Assembly (NCBI RefSeq): GCF_001548475.1
Contig: NZ_LRUJ01000037.1
Coordinates: 1 to 51,048 of the forward strand
Direction of reading: 5' to 3'
DNA: 51,048 nt
Source: Bordetella hinzii LMG 13501
GTDB taxonomy: Bacteria; Pseudomonadota; Gammaproteobacteria; Burkholderiales; Burkholderiaceae_B
Shown one piece after another: positions 34,701 through 41,787 of this stretch (position 1 is the first letter of the stretch; every line of letters starts with the position of its first letter). The notes beneath the pieces were generated by a model. It was given only the letters and a program-made list of their open reading frames with translations. It was not told the DNA's origin and ran no database searches. Position numbers and translations under genes: made by a program.

Positions 34701-35103
34701 CCGCCTCCAGCGCGAAGAAGATGAAGGTGAAGGATGCGTAGATCAGCGAGGTGATGGTCGAGCCGATGTAGCCAAAGCCCGCTCCGCGCGTGAGCAGGTC
34801 CATGTCCAGCCCGTGGCGCGCCGCGTAGTAGGCGATGGGCAGGCCGGTCAGGAAGGTCACCAGGGCCACCGCGATGATGGCCCAGAAGGCATTGACGAAG
34901 CCATAGTTCAGGGCCAGCGCGCCGCCTATGGCCTCCAGCGCCAGGAAGGACACCGCGCCCAGCGCGGTATTGGCCACCCGGAACTCGCTCCATTTGCGAA
35001 ACGACACCGGCGTGAAGCGCAGGGCGTAATCCTCCAGCGTCTCGTTGGCGACCCAGGTGTTGTAGTCGCGGCGGATCTTGACGATTCGTTGCGGGGCGGA
35101 CAA
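31708..35103 (-). CDS. NCS1 transporter-fused hybrid histidine kinase
   Basis: This 1131-residue protein has an unusual order of parts. Residues 1-480 are an NCS1 (cytosine/purine/hydantoin permease) domain with about 12 membrane helices, starting with the family-type DYNTWVANETLEDYALRFTP. Residues 502-539 hold eight cysteines (C502, C505, C517, C525, C528, C529, C535, C539). Two more helices follow (about 568-592 and 611-632), then a coiled stretch and the kinase: H688 in MSHELRAPLN, N-box N802/N806, G-boxes at 833-839 and 863-868. A receiver domain starts near 925 (D930/D931, phosphoacceptor D974, K1024), with a helical tail from about 1045 onward. Translation appears to start at a TTG (35103) preceded by GGAG. 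The transporter part probably senses substrate. It faces away from the urea/amide transporter operon. Confidence 0.9.
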   Translation of the reverse strand: MSAPQRIVKIRRDYNTWVANETLEDYALRFTPVSFRKWSEFRVANTALGAVSFLALEAIGGALALNYGFVNAFWAIIAVALVTFLTGLPIAYYAARHGLDMDLLTRGAGFGYIGSTITSLIYASFTFIFFALEAAIMALAIELATGLPLSIGYLLCAVVILPMVAYGITFINRLQSWTQPAWLLLLLLPYGFILAKDPGALAGFLQFAGFDGRGGSFSLLMFGAAVAVAASLVTQIGEQVDFLRFLPEPTRANRLRWWAALLCAGPGWILPGAAKILGGAFLAYLALGRGVPVDKAADPTHMYLVAYGYVVQHPGLALSLATAFVVVSQVKINVTNAYAGSLAWSNFFARVTHSHPGRVVWLVFNVLIAIVLMEMGVFGALEHVLAVFSHVALAWIGALVGDLVINKPLGLSPARIEFRRAYLYDINPVGVGSMLIAMTLGLLAFAGVFPGQAGALAQALSPFVALVAAFACAPLIAWATRGRYNLARQPEPPAPGAAEQVCVICANAFESPDMAHCPAYNGAICSLCCTLDARCQDRCKPHARLRDQVLAALTRLLPKPLAPMVHTRLVHYLVILAAIGLLLAIILGLIYYQEAVGYERAGMALAGLRATFFKLYAALLLIAGVAAWWLVLTHESRRVAQEESDRQTHLLLREIAAHQQTDAELQRAKEAAESANLAKSRFMSGMSHELRAPLNSILGYAQILQRDPALPPARREAIDVIHRSGKHLIGLIDGLLDIARIEAGKLRLENSELRLPEFLEQIVQMFRPQTALKGLAFSYQPSPELPSIVHIDEKRLRQILINLMSNAVKFTQRGHVTLRVKAAADMVLFEAEDSGMGIPADDLERIFLPFERSWAAAEQADTGTGLGLTICRMLTGIMGGELTVRSTVGQGSVFTLKLFLPEVRSPRGDARAAGPAVGYVGERLRILTVDDQASQRRLVRDMLEPLGFEVHEANSGAACLACIHTLRPALVLMDVSMPGMAGWEVCRLLREQGVAVPILMLSANVLGLDQKEPQQSGYTDFIAKPVIMDDLLGRIGAHLKLQWVVPPPAPPTALPDLHGIALDREDAEALLELGAMGYIKGILAKLDEIQSRQPHTRPFTGHLRGLASEFQLAEFKQLLKHHVQRHHALCR

Positions 35104-35155
35104 ATCAGGCTCCGTCGATGCGGGTTGGCGATTTCGCGGTCCCGGCGTGCGTTGT

Positions 35156-35243
35156 TTGACGTAGTTGCCGTTGTAGCGCCCCGGGACCGGCCTGCCTCTA
35201 CGTCAATCAACGTATGTTGCAACGCAGCATGCCCTCCTAGTAT
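35156..35243. promoter_or_regulatory. Candidate response-regulator sites and urtA promoter
   Basis: TTGACGTAG (35156-35164) and its exact inverse CTACGTCAA (35198-35206) are 42 bp apart centre to centre. The second overlaps a 16-bp palindrome TACGTCAATCAACGTA (35199-35214, 12 of 16 symmetric). A weak plus-strand promoter follows: TTGCAA (35217-35222), a 15-bp spacer and TAGTAT (35238-35243). The palindrome centre would be near -43 from the expected start site, a normal place for an activator. Confidence 0.5.
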
Positions 35244-35320
35244 GCCTTCACCCCCCGTGCTGCGGCAGCTGTCCCGCATGCTCGGTTTCCCTGGTCGTGA
35301 TCCATTATTAGGAGTCACCG

Positions 35321-36568
35321 ATGTCTGGCAAACCCCCGATCGACAACGCGCCGGCCTCGCCGTCCCGGCGCCGCGCCACCCTGGCCCTGGCCTCCCTTCC
35401 CCTGCTGGGCATGCCCATGCTCGGGCGCGCGGCCGCCGCCAACACGACCGGCCTGGCCGTCACCGACACCGAAGTCACGGTCGGCCAGCTGCACTCGGCC
35501 ACGGGCACCATGGCCATCAGCGAAACCGGCTCGATCCAGTCCGAACGCCTGGCCATCGAGCAGATCAACGCCATGGGCGGCATCCTGGGCCGCAAGATCA
35601 AGGTCATCCAGGAGGATGGCGCCTCGGATTGGCCCACCTTCGCCGAAAAGGCGCGCAAGCTGCTGGTCAGCGACAAAGTGGCCACCGTCTTCGGCTGCTG
35701 GACCTCGGCCTCGCGCAAGGCCGTGCTGCCGGTATTCGAGAAAGAAAACGGCCTGCTCTATTACCCGACCTTCTATGAGGGCCTGGAGCAGTCCAAGAAC
35801 GTGTTCTATACCGGCCAGGAGGCCACGCAGCAGATCCTGTCCAGCATCGACTGGCTGGCGCGCGAGAAGAAAGCCAAGACCTTCTACCTGATCGGCTCCG
35901 ACTATATCTGGCCGCGCACCTCCAACAAGATCGCCCGCAAGCACATCGAGAACGTGCTCAAGGGCGAAGTCGTCGGCGAGGAGTACTACCCGCTGGGCCA
36001 TACCCAATTCGGCTCGCTGATCAACAAGATCAAGCTGAAAAAACCCGACGTGGTGTTCGCCGTTGTCGTGGGCGGCAGCAACGTGTCCTTCTACAAACAG
36101 CTCAAGGCGGCCGGCGTCACCGCCGACAAGCAGAAGCTGTTGACGATCTCGGTCACCGAGGATGAACTGCTGGGCATAGGCGGCGAGAACGCCGAGGGCT
36201 TCTGGTCCTGCATGAAGTACTTCCAGAGCCTGGACAACCCCAACAACAAGAAATTCGTCGAGGCCTTCAAGGCCAAGTATGGCGCCAACGCCGTCATCGG
36301 CGATGTAACGCAGGCCGCCTACCTTGGCCCCTGGCTATGGAAGATGGCCGTCGAGAAGGCCGGCAGCTTCGACGTGGACAAGGTGGTGGCCGCCTCGGCG
36401 GACCTGGAGTTCAAGGAAGCCCCCGAGGGCTACGTCAAGGTGGATCCCAACCACCATTTGTGGAGCCGGACCCGCATCGGCCAGATCCGCAAGGACGGCC
36501 AGTTCGACGTCATCTTCGAGACGCCGGAGCTCATCAAGCCCGATCCCTTCCCCAAGGGTTACCAATAA
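35321..36568 (+). CDS. urtA: Urea/short-chain amide ABC transporter, binding protein (UrtA/FmdD type)
   Basis: This 415-residue periplasmic receptor is of the branched-chain-amide type. The N-terminus has a twin-arginine-like stretch SRRRATLALASLPLLG and a cleavable Ala-rich region (mature protein from about residue 41). The body shows VGQLHSATGTMAISETG, GCWTSASRKAVLPVFE, NGLLYYPTFYEGLEQS and GHTQFGSLINKIK, which are characteristic of UrtA rather than amino-acid receptors. With formamidase downstream, the ligand could be urea, formamide or acetamide, as in the Methylophilus fmd system. AGGAG precedes the ATG. It is the first gene of the seven-gene operon. Confidence 0.93.
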   Translation: MSGKPPIDNAPASPSRRRATLALASLPLLGMPMLGRAAAANTTGLAVTDTEVTVGQLHSATGTMAISETGSIQSERLAIEQINAMGGILGRKIKVIQEDGASDWPTFAEKARKLLVSDKVATVFGCWTSASRKAVLPVFEKENGLLYYPTFYEGLEQSKNVFYTGQEATQQILSSIDWLAREKKAKTFYLIGSDYIWPRTSNKIARKHIENVLKGEVVGEEYYPLGHTQFGSLINKIKLKKPDVVFAVVVGGSNVSFYKQLKAAGVTADKQKLLTISVTEDELLGIGGENAEGFWSCMKYFQSLDNPNNKKFVEAFKAKYGANAVIGDVTQAAYLGPWLWKMAVEKAGSFDVDKVVAASADLEFKEAPEGYVKVDPNHHLWSRTRIGQIRKDGQFDVIFETPELIKPDPFPKGYQ

Positions 36569-36581
36569 GCCATCGCGACAC

Positions 36582-36599
36582 GCGGCGCCGGGGCGCCGC
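36582..36599 (+). other. Intra-operon hairpin between urtA and urtB
   Basis: GCGGCGCC pairs with GGCGCCGC in the 50-base gap after the receptor gene. No T-run follows. As in the TRAP operon, it may stabilise the receptor mRNA or reduce read-through to the permease genes. Confidence 0.45.
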
Positions 36600-36618
36600 C
36601 CTCTGCCGGGAGCAATCC

Positions 36619-37536
36619 ATGGAATCCTTTTCGGACCTGGGAGCCATTCTGCTGATGCAGGGCTTCAATGGCCTGTCGGTGTTCAGCGTGCTGCTGCTGA
36701 TGGCGCTCGGGCTGGCCATCATCTTCGGCCAGATGGGCGTCATCAATATGGCCCACGGCGAGTTCCTGGCGGTGGGCGCCTACTGCACCTATCTATGCTC
36801 AGAACTGGTGCAGCAGTACGCGCCGGGCATGATGCCGGCCTACTTCTTCTTTGCCATCGTGCTGGCCTTCGCCGTGACCTTCGCGCTGGGCTGGCTGGCA
36901 GAGTGGCTGATGATCCGCCATCTCTATCGCCGTCCGCTGGACACGCTGCTGGCGACCTGGGGCCTGTCCCTGGTGTTGCAGCAGTCGCTGCGCTCCATCT
37001 TCGGGCCGCGCGAGGTCAGCCCCACGCTGCCCGATTGGCTGATGGGATCCTGGCAGCCGCTGGACGGGGTGGACATCCCGATCAACGGCCTGTTCGTCAT
37101 GTCGATCAGCATCGTGCTCACCGGCGCCCTGCTGCTGGGACTGTTCCGCTCGACCTGGGGCCTGCATGTGCGCGCCACCGTGCAGAACCGCCCCATGAGC
37201 GCGGCGGCCGGCATCGACACCCGGCGGGTGGACCGCGTGACCTTCGCGCTGGGCTGCGGCATCGCCGGCATCGCCGGCGCGGCCTTCACCACCATAGGCT
37301 CGACCGGGCCGACCAGCGGCTCGCTCTACATCGTCGATACCTTCCTGACCGTGGTCTTCGGCGGCGCAGCCAGCCTGTTCGGCACCATCGCCTCGGCCTT
37401 TGTCATCGCCCAGACCCAGTCCATCTCGGAGTTCTTCATGACCGGCTCCATGGCCAAGGTCCTCACCCTGTCGGTCGTCGTCATCATCCTGATGCTGCGT
37501 CCGCAAGGACTGTTCAGCATCCGCGTGCGCAAATAG
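36619..37536 (+). CDS. urtB: Urea/amide ABC transporter permease UrtB
   Basis: This 305-residue permease is of the LivH type with about eight helices. The MALGLAIIFGQMGVINMAHGEFLAVGAY block near residue 30 and FTTIGSTGPTSGSLYIVDTFLTVVFGG near 215-240 are specific to UrtB relatives. The ATG at 36619 follows CGGGAGC. The frame is open upstream, but that part overlaps urtA in a different frame and is not coding. It forms the membrane channel with UrtC. Confidence 0.93.
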   Translation: MESFSDLGAILLMQGFNGLSVFSVLLLMALGLAIIFGQMGVINMAHGEFLAVGAYCTYLCSELVQQYAPGMMPAYFFFAIVLAFAVTFALGWLAEWLMIRHLYRRPLDTLLATWGLSLVLQQSLRSIFGPREVSPTLPDWLMGSWQPLDGVDIPINGLFVMSISIVLTGALLLGLFRSTWGLHVRATVQNRPMSAAAGIDTRRVDRVTFALGCGIAGIAGAAFTTIGSTGPTSGSLYIVDTFLTVVFGGAASLFGTIASAFVIAQTQSISEFFMTGSMAKVLTLSVVVIILMLRPQGLFSIRVRK

Positions 37537-37547
37537 GAGCCGCCATC

Positions 37548-38669
37548 ATGCAGAAGTTCTATCGCAATGTGCTGGGCGGCGGCGGCGGCCTGGCCGGGCT
37601 GCTGATCCTGGCGGCCGTGATCTTCGTGGTCTTCCCCCTGGCCCTGGACGTATTTCGCCTGAATCTCATCGGCAAATACCTGACTTACGCCTTCGTCGCG
37701 CTCGGCCTGGTGCTGTGCTGGGGCTATGGCGGCATCCTGAGCCTGGGCCAGGGCGTCTTCTTCGGCCTGGGCGGCTATTGCATGGCCATGTTCCTGAAAC
37801 TGGAAGCCTCGACCGTCGAGGCCACCAAGATCCAGTCCACGCCCGGCATCCCGGATTTCATGGACTGGAACCAGCTCACCGCCCTGCCCTGGTTCTGGGT
37901 GCCCTTCAAGAGCTTCTGGTTCACCCTCCTGGCCATCCCCGTGGTGCCTTGCCTGCTCGCCCTGGTCCTGGGCATGGCGATGTTCAAGCGCCGCGTGGGC
38001 GACACCTATTTCGCCATTGTCACCCAGGCCGTCGCGCTCATCCTGTCGGTGCTCATCATCGGCCAGCAGGGCTGGACCGGCGGCGTCAACGGCATCACCG
38101 ACCTCAAGACCCTGCTGGGCTGGGACATCCGCGGCGACGGCGCGAAGCTGACGCTGTACTTCATCAATGCGGTCCTGCTGTTCGGCTGCATCCTGTTCGG
38201 GCGCTTCCTGCTCTCTTCCAAGCTGGGCAAACTGCTGGTGGCCATGCGGGACAAGGAGGAGCGCGTGCGCTTCTCGGGCTATGACGTCGCCAGCTTCAAG
38301 GTATTCGTCTTCTGCGTGGCGGCGGTGTTCTCGGCCATAGGCGGGGCGATGTTCACCCTGCAGGTCGGGTTCATGTCGCCCTCTTTCGTCGGCATCGTGC
38401 CCTCCATTGAGATGGTGATCTTCGCGGCGGTCGGCGGGCGGCTCTCGTTGCTGGGCGCCGTCTACGGCACGCTGCTGGTCAATTTCGGCAAGAGCTATTT
38501 CTCCGAGAGTTTCCCGCAGCTCTGGCTGTTTCTCATGGGCGGACTCTTCATCGCGGTGGTCATGGCCTTCCCGAATGGCCTGGCCGGCCTCTACAACCAG
38601 TACATCAAGCCCCGGCTCAAGCGCAAGGTCTCGCGCGACCCGGCCGACGGCGCCACGGAGGCCGCATGA
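37548..38669 (+). CDS. urtC: Urea/amide ABC transporter permease UrtC
   Basis: This 373-residue permease is of the LivM type. The typical block LTYAFVALGLVLCWGYGGILSLGQGVFFGLGGY lies near residues 45-77. RVGDTYFAIVTQAVALILS and GGVNGITDLKTLLG follow, then MRDKEERVRFSGYDVASFKVFVF near residue 235. The start is ATG 37548, 11 bases after the urtB stop, with TAGGAG as ribosome binding site. The stop overlaps the urtD start by 4 bases. Confidence 0.94.
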   Translation: MQKFYRNVLGGGGGLAGLLILAAVIFVVFPLALDVFRLNLIGKYLTYAFVALGLVLCWGYGGILSLGQGVFFGLGGYCMAMFLKLEASTVEATKIQSTPGIPDFMDWNQLTALPWFWVPFKSFWFTLLAIPVVPCLLALVLGMAMFKRRVGDTYFAIVTQAVALILSVLIIGQQGWTGGVNGITDLKTLLGWDIRGDGAKLTLYFINAVLLFGCILFGRFLLSSKLGKLLVAMRDKEERVRFSGYDVASFKVFVFCVAAVFSAIGGAMFTLQVGFMSPSFVGIVPSIEMVIFAAVGGRLSLLGAVYGTLLVNFGKSYFSESFPQLWLFLMGGLFIAVVMAFPNGLAGLYNQYIKPRLKRKVSRDPADGATEAA

Positions 38670-39409
38670 GCACCTCGGAATTCGCTCTCTATATCGAAGG
38701 CCTGACCGTCTCGTTCAATGGCTTTGTCGCCGTCAACGATCTCAACCTGTATGTGGACCAGGGCGAGCTGCGCGTGGTCATCGGCCCCAATGGGGCGGGC
38801 AAGACCACGCTGCTGGACCTGATCTGCGGGCGCACCCGCGCCACGGCCGGCTCGATCCGCTTCAAGGACACCGAGCTCACCCGGCTGGCCGAGTACGAGA
38901 TCGTGCGCGCCGGCGTCGGCCGCAAATTCCAGACGCCGTCCATTTACGAAACCCTGTCGGTGCGCGAGAACCTCGAGGTTTCCTATCCGCGCGGCCGCGA
39001 CGTGCTGGGCGCGCTGACCTTCAAGCGCACCGGCGACGTGATCGCGCGCGTCGAACAGGTGGCCGAGGAGATCTTCCTCGCCCCGCTGCTGGACCGCCCG
39101 GCCGAACTGCTGTCGCATGGCCAGAAGCAATGGCTGGAGATCGGCATGCTGCTCATGCAAGAACCCGAACTCATGATGCTGGATGAGCCGGTCGCCGGCA
39201 TGAGCGTCTCGGAGCGCGAGCGCACGGCCGAGCTGCTCAGCCGCATCAGCCGCGGCCGCTCGATGATCGTCATCGAGCACGACATGGAGTTCGTCAAGAA
39301 CATCGCGCACAAAGTCACGGTGCTGCACCAGGGCAAGGTGCTGGCCGAGGGCAGCATGGACAAAGTGCAGTCCGATCCGCGCGTGGTCGAAGTCTATCTG
39401 GGCCACTGA
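38666..39409 (+). CDS. urtD: Urea/amide ABC transporter ATP-binding protein UrtD
   Basis: This 247-residue LivG-type ATPase has Walker A GPNGAGKTT (40-48), the QTPSIYE Q-loop, the signature LSHGQKQWLEIGMLL and Walker B LMMLDEPVAGMS. The LSHGQKQWLEI variant and VGRKFQTPSIYETLSVRENLEVS are typical of UrtD. It overlaps urtC (ATGA) and is followed by urtE after 14 bases. It forms the heteromeric ATPase pair with UrtE. Confidence 0.95.
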   Translation: MSTSEFALYIEGLTVSFNGFVAVNDLNLYVDQGELRVVIGPNGAGKTTLLDLICGRTRATAGSIRFKDTELTRLAEYEIVRAGVGRKFQTPSIYETLSVRENLEVSYPRGRDVLGALTFKRTGDVIARVEQVAEEIFLAPLLDRPAELLSHGQKQWLEIGMLLMQEPELMMLDEPVAGMSVSERERTAELLSRISRGRSMIVIEHDMEFVKNIAHKVTVLHQGKVLAEGSMDKVQSDPRVVEVYLGH

Positions 39410-39423
39410 GGCCGGGAGGCAAT

Positions 39424-40116
39424 ATGTTCAACATCGCTGGCCTGGTATCGGGCTATGGCCAAAGCCGCGTCATCCATGGCGTGGACCTGACGGTGGCGCA
39501 GGGCGAGATCGTCGCCGTGATGGGCCGCAATGGCATGGGCAAGACGACGCTGTTCAAGACCCTGATGGGCCTGTTGCCCGCCATGCAGGGCGCCATCACG
39601 CTGGACGGCAAGCCCCTGGCACGCCTGGAAAGCCACCAGCGCGTGCGCAGCGGCGTGGCCTATGTGCCGCAGGGGCGCATGATCTTCCCCACGCTGACGG
39701 TCGAAGAGAACATCCGCACCGGACTGCGCGGCCGGGCGCTGCGCGACCCGGTGCCCGACGAAATCTACGCCCTCTTCCCGGTGCTGCACGACATGCGCCG
39801 GCGGCGAGGCGGCGACCTCTCCGGCGGCCAGCAGCAGCAGCTGGCCATCGCCCGGGCCCTGGCCACCCATCCGCGCGTGCTGCTGCTGGACGAACCGACC
39901 GAGGGCATCCAGCCTTCGGTCATCAAGGACATCGCGCGCAGCCTGCTCGAAATCCGCCAGCTGCGCGATCTGGCCATCATCGTCTCCGAGCAAGTCTTGA
40001 GTTTCACCCTGCAGATCGCCGACCGGCTGATCGTGATCGACAAAGGCCGCTTCGTCCACGAAGACCTGCGCGAACACGTCGACGAACAGACGATCAGCAA
40101 ATACCTGTCTGTCTGA
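39424..40116 (+). CDS. urtE: Urea/amide ABC transporter ATP-binding protein UrtE
   Basis: This 230-residue LivF-type ATPase has Walker A GRNGMGKTT near residue 37. It also has YVPQGRMIFPTLTVEENI, the signature LSGGQQQQLAIARAL, Walker B LLLDEPTEGIQPS and the UrtE-typical VSEQVLSFTLQIADR in place of a canonical H-loop region. GRNGMGKTTLFKTLMGLLP is the usual UrtE start region. fmdA follows after 23 bases on the same strand. Confidence 0.95.
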   Translation: MFNIAGLVSGYGQSRVIHGVDLTVAQGEIVAVMGRNGMGKTTLFKTLMGLLPAMQGAITLDGKPLARLESHQRVRSGVAYVPQGRMIFPTLTVEENIRTGLRGRALRDPVPDEIYALFPVLHDMRRRRGGDLSGGQQQQLAIARALATHPRVLLLDEPTEGIQPSVIKDIARSLLEIRQLRDLAIIVSEQVLSFTLQIADRLIVIDKGRFVHEDLREHVDEQTISKYLSV

Positions 40117-40139
40117 ACTTCCCTCCGAAGGAGCAAGCC

Positions 40140-41369
40140 ATGCCTGAAACCCTGATCAAAGTCGATCTGGCGCAATCGCCCTACGAGAACGACGGCATCC
40201 ACAATCGCTGGCACCCCGACATCCCCATGGCCGTCTGGGTCAAGCCCGGCGACGACTTCGTGCTGGAGACCTACGATTGGACCGGCGGCGCGATCAAGAA
40301 CGACGATGACGCCTCCGATGTCCGCGACGTCGACCTCTCCACGGTGCACTTCCTGTCCGGTCCGGTGGGCGTCGAGGGTGCCGAGCCGGGCGATCTGCTG
40401 GTGGTCGACCTGCTGGACATCGGCGCCAAGGACGACAGCCTGTGGGGGTTCAACGGCTTTTTCAGCAAGAAGAACGGCGGCGGCTTCCTGACCGAACACT
40501 TCCCGCTGGCCCAGAAATCCATCTGGGACTTCGAGGGCATGTTCACCACCTCGCGCCACATCCCCGGCGTGCGCTTTGCCGGGCTCATCCACCCCGGCCT
40601 GATCGGCTGCCTGCCGGACCAGGCGCTGCTGGACACATGGAACCAGCGTGAACAGGCCCTGATCGACAGCGATCCCGGCCGTGTGCCGCCGCTGGCCAAT
40701 CCACCCGCGGCCAAGACGGCCCACATGGGCAAGCTCAAGGGCGCCGAGCGCGAGCGCGCCGCGGCCAGCGGGGCGCGCACCGTGCCGCCGCGCGAACACG
40801 GCGGCAACTGCGACATCAAGGATCTTTCTCGCGGCTCGCGCGTGTTCTTCCCGGTCTATGTGCAAGGCGGCGGACTGTCCGTCGGCGATCTGCATTTCTC
40901 GCAGGGCGACGGTGAAATCACCTTCTGCGGCGCCATCGAAATGGCCGGCTGGGTGCATATGCGCGTCTCTCTCATCAAGGGCGGCATGGACAAATACGGC
41001 ATCCGCAACCCCATCTTCAAGCCCAGCCCCATCACCCCCAACTACAAGGACTACCTGATCTTCGAGGGTATCTCGGTCGACGAAGGCGGCAAGCAGCACT
41101 ACCTGGACGTGCACATCGCCTACCGCCAGGCCTGCCTGAACGCCATCGAGTACCTGAAGAAATTCGGCTATTCCGGCGCCCAGGCCTACTCCATCCTGGG
41201 CACCGCGCCGGTGCAGGGCCACATCAGCGGCGTGGTGGACATCCCCAACGCCTGCGCCACGCTATGGCTGCCGACCGAGATCTTCGAGTTCGACATCCAG
41301 CCCAGCGCCAGCGGGCCGGTCAAACACCTCAAGGGCGACATCGACATGCCCATCGCCCCGGACCGCTGA
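40140..41369 (+). CDS. fmdA: Formamidase (FmdA/AmdA family)
   Basis: This 409-residue enzyme hydrolyses formamide, and more slowly other short amides, to the acid and ammonia in the cytoplasm. The length agrees with Methylophilus FmdA (about 405). Conserved blocks include EGAEPGDLLVVDLLDI (79-94), the long REHGGNCDIKDLSRGSRVFFPV region (218-239) and GGLSVGDLHFSQGDGEITFCGAIEM (244-268). AAGGAG lies 6-11 bases before the ATG. The position directly behind urtABCDE links import of the amide with its hydrolysis, giving ammonium for assimilation. Confidence 0.94.
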   Translation: MPETLIKVDLAQSPYENDGIHNRWHPDIPMAVWVKPGDDFVLETYDWTGGAIKNDDDASDVRDVDLSTVHFLSGPVGVEGAEPGDLLVVDLLDIGAKDDSLWGFNGFFSKKNGGGFLTEHFPLAQKSIWDFEGMFTTSRHIPGVRFAGLIHPGLIGCLPDQALLDTWNQREQALIDSDPGRVPPLANPPAAKTAHMGKLKGAERERAAASGARTVPPREHGGNCDIKDLSRGSRVFFPVYVQGGGLSVGDLHFSQGDGEITFCGAIEMAGWVHMRVSLIKGGMDKYGIRNPIFKPSPITPNYKDYLIFEGISVDEGGKQHYLDVHIAYRQACLNAIEYLKKFGYSGAQAYSILGTAPVQGHISGVVDIPNACATLWLPTEIFEFDIQPSASGPVKHLKGDIDMPIAPDR

Positions 41370-41379
41370 GGAGCGCGCC

Positions 41380-41712
41380 ATGCCCCTGTACGACTATCGC
41401 TGCGCCAGCTGCGGCGACTTCTCGGTGCTGCGGCCGCTGGCGCAGTGGCGCGATCCCGCGCCCTGCCCCGAGTGCGGCCGGCATTGCGAACGCTTTGTCA
41501 GCGGCGCGCCGGCCCTCTCGGCCCTGTCCTCGGCCATCCACCGCGCCCGGGCCGCCAACGAGCGCGCCGCCCACGAACCACGCAGCAGCCGCGCGGGCCA
41601 CGGCATGGACTGCGGCTGCTGCGGCGGCGCCAAGACCCGGGGACGCACCCGCCAGACCGCCGACGGCGGCAAGACCTTCGCCGGCACACGGCCCTGGATG
41701 ATCAGTCATTGA
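41380..41712 (+). CDS. fmdB: FmdB-type zinc-ribbon protein
   Basis: This 110-residue protein has the FmdB zinc ribbon at its N-terminus: MPLYDYRCASCG (C8, C11) and CPECG (C29, C32). It has a low-complexity middle and a C-terminal GGKTFAGTRPWMISH typical of formamidase-linked FmdB. A second cysteine group lies at about residues 88-91 (CGCC). FmdB was described as a regulator of formamidase expression in Methylophilus. Its biochemical role is not settled. The ribosome binding site GAGGAG overlaps the fmdA stop. It is the last gene of the operon. Confidence 0.9.
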   Translation: MPLYDYRCASCGDFSVLRPLAQWRDPAPCPECGRHCERFVSGAPALSALSSAIHRARAANERAAHEPRSSRAGHGMDCGCCGGAKTRGRTRQTADGGKTFAGTRPWMISH

Positions 41713-41717
41713 TCAGT

Positions 41718-41750
41718 GCGCTGCGCCCGCTCGCCAAGCGGGGGCAGCGC
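41718..41750. terminator. Hairpin in the fmdB/paaK convergent gap
   Basis: A 14-bp stem with one mismatch (41718-41731 with 41737-41750, core CGCCCGCT/AGCGGGGG) and a 5-base loop lies 5 bases after the fmdB stop. There is no T-run on either strand. It probably ends both converging operons, perhaps with Rho. Confidence 0.5.
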
Positions 41751-41787
41751 AGGGCAGGCCCCGCCGCCGCGTGGATCCGGGATCGGC

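Noticed and set aside
32659-35778. 1039-residue plus-strand open frame
   Set aside because: It is antisense to the transporter-kinase gene and runs on into urtA in the wrong frame. Both real genes have strong domain evidence.
36324-37547. Upstream extension of the urtC frame through urtB
   Set aside because: It is in a different frame from urtB, and UrtC begins with its normal N-terminus at 37548 behind a good ribosome binding site.
41718-41750. fmdB/paaK hairpin as a boundary of horizontally acquired DNA
   Set aside because: There is no direct repeat, integrase, tRNA or visible composition change on either side. A terminator between convergent operons explains it.
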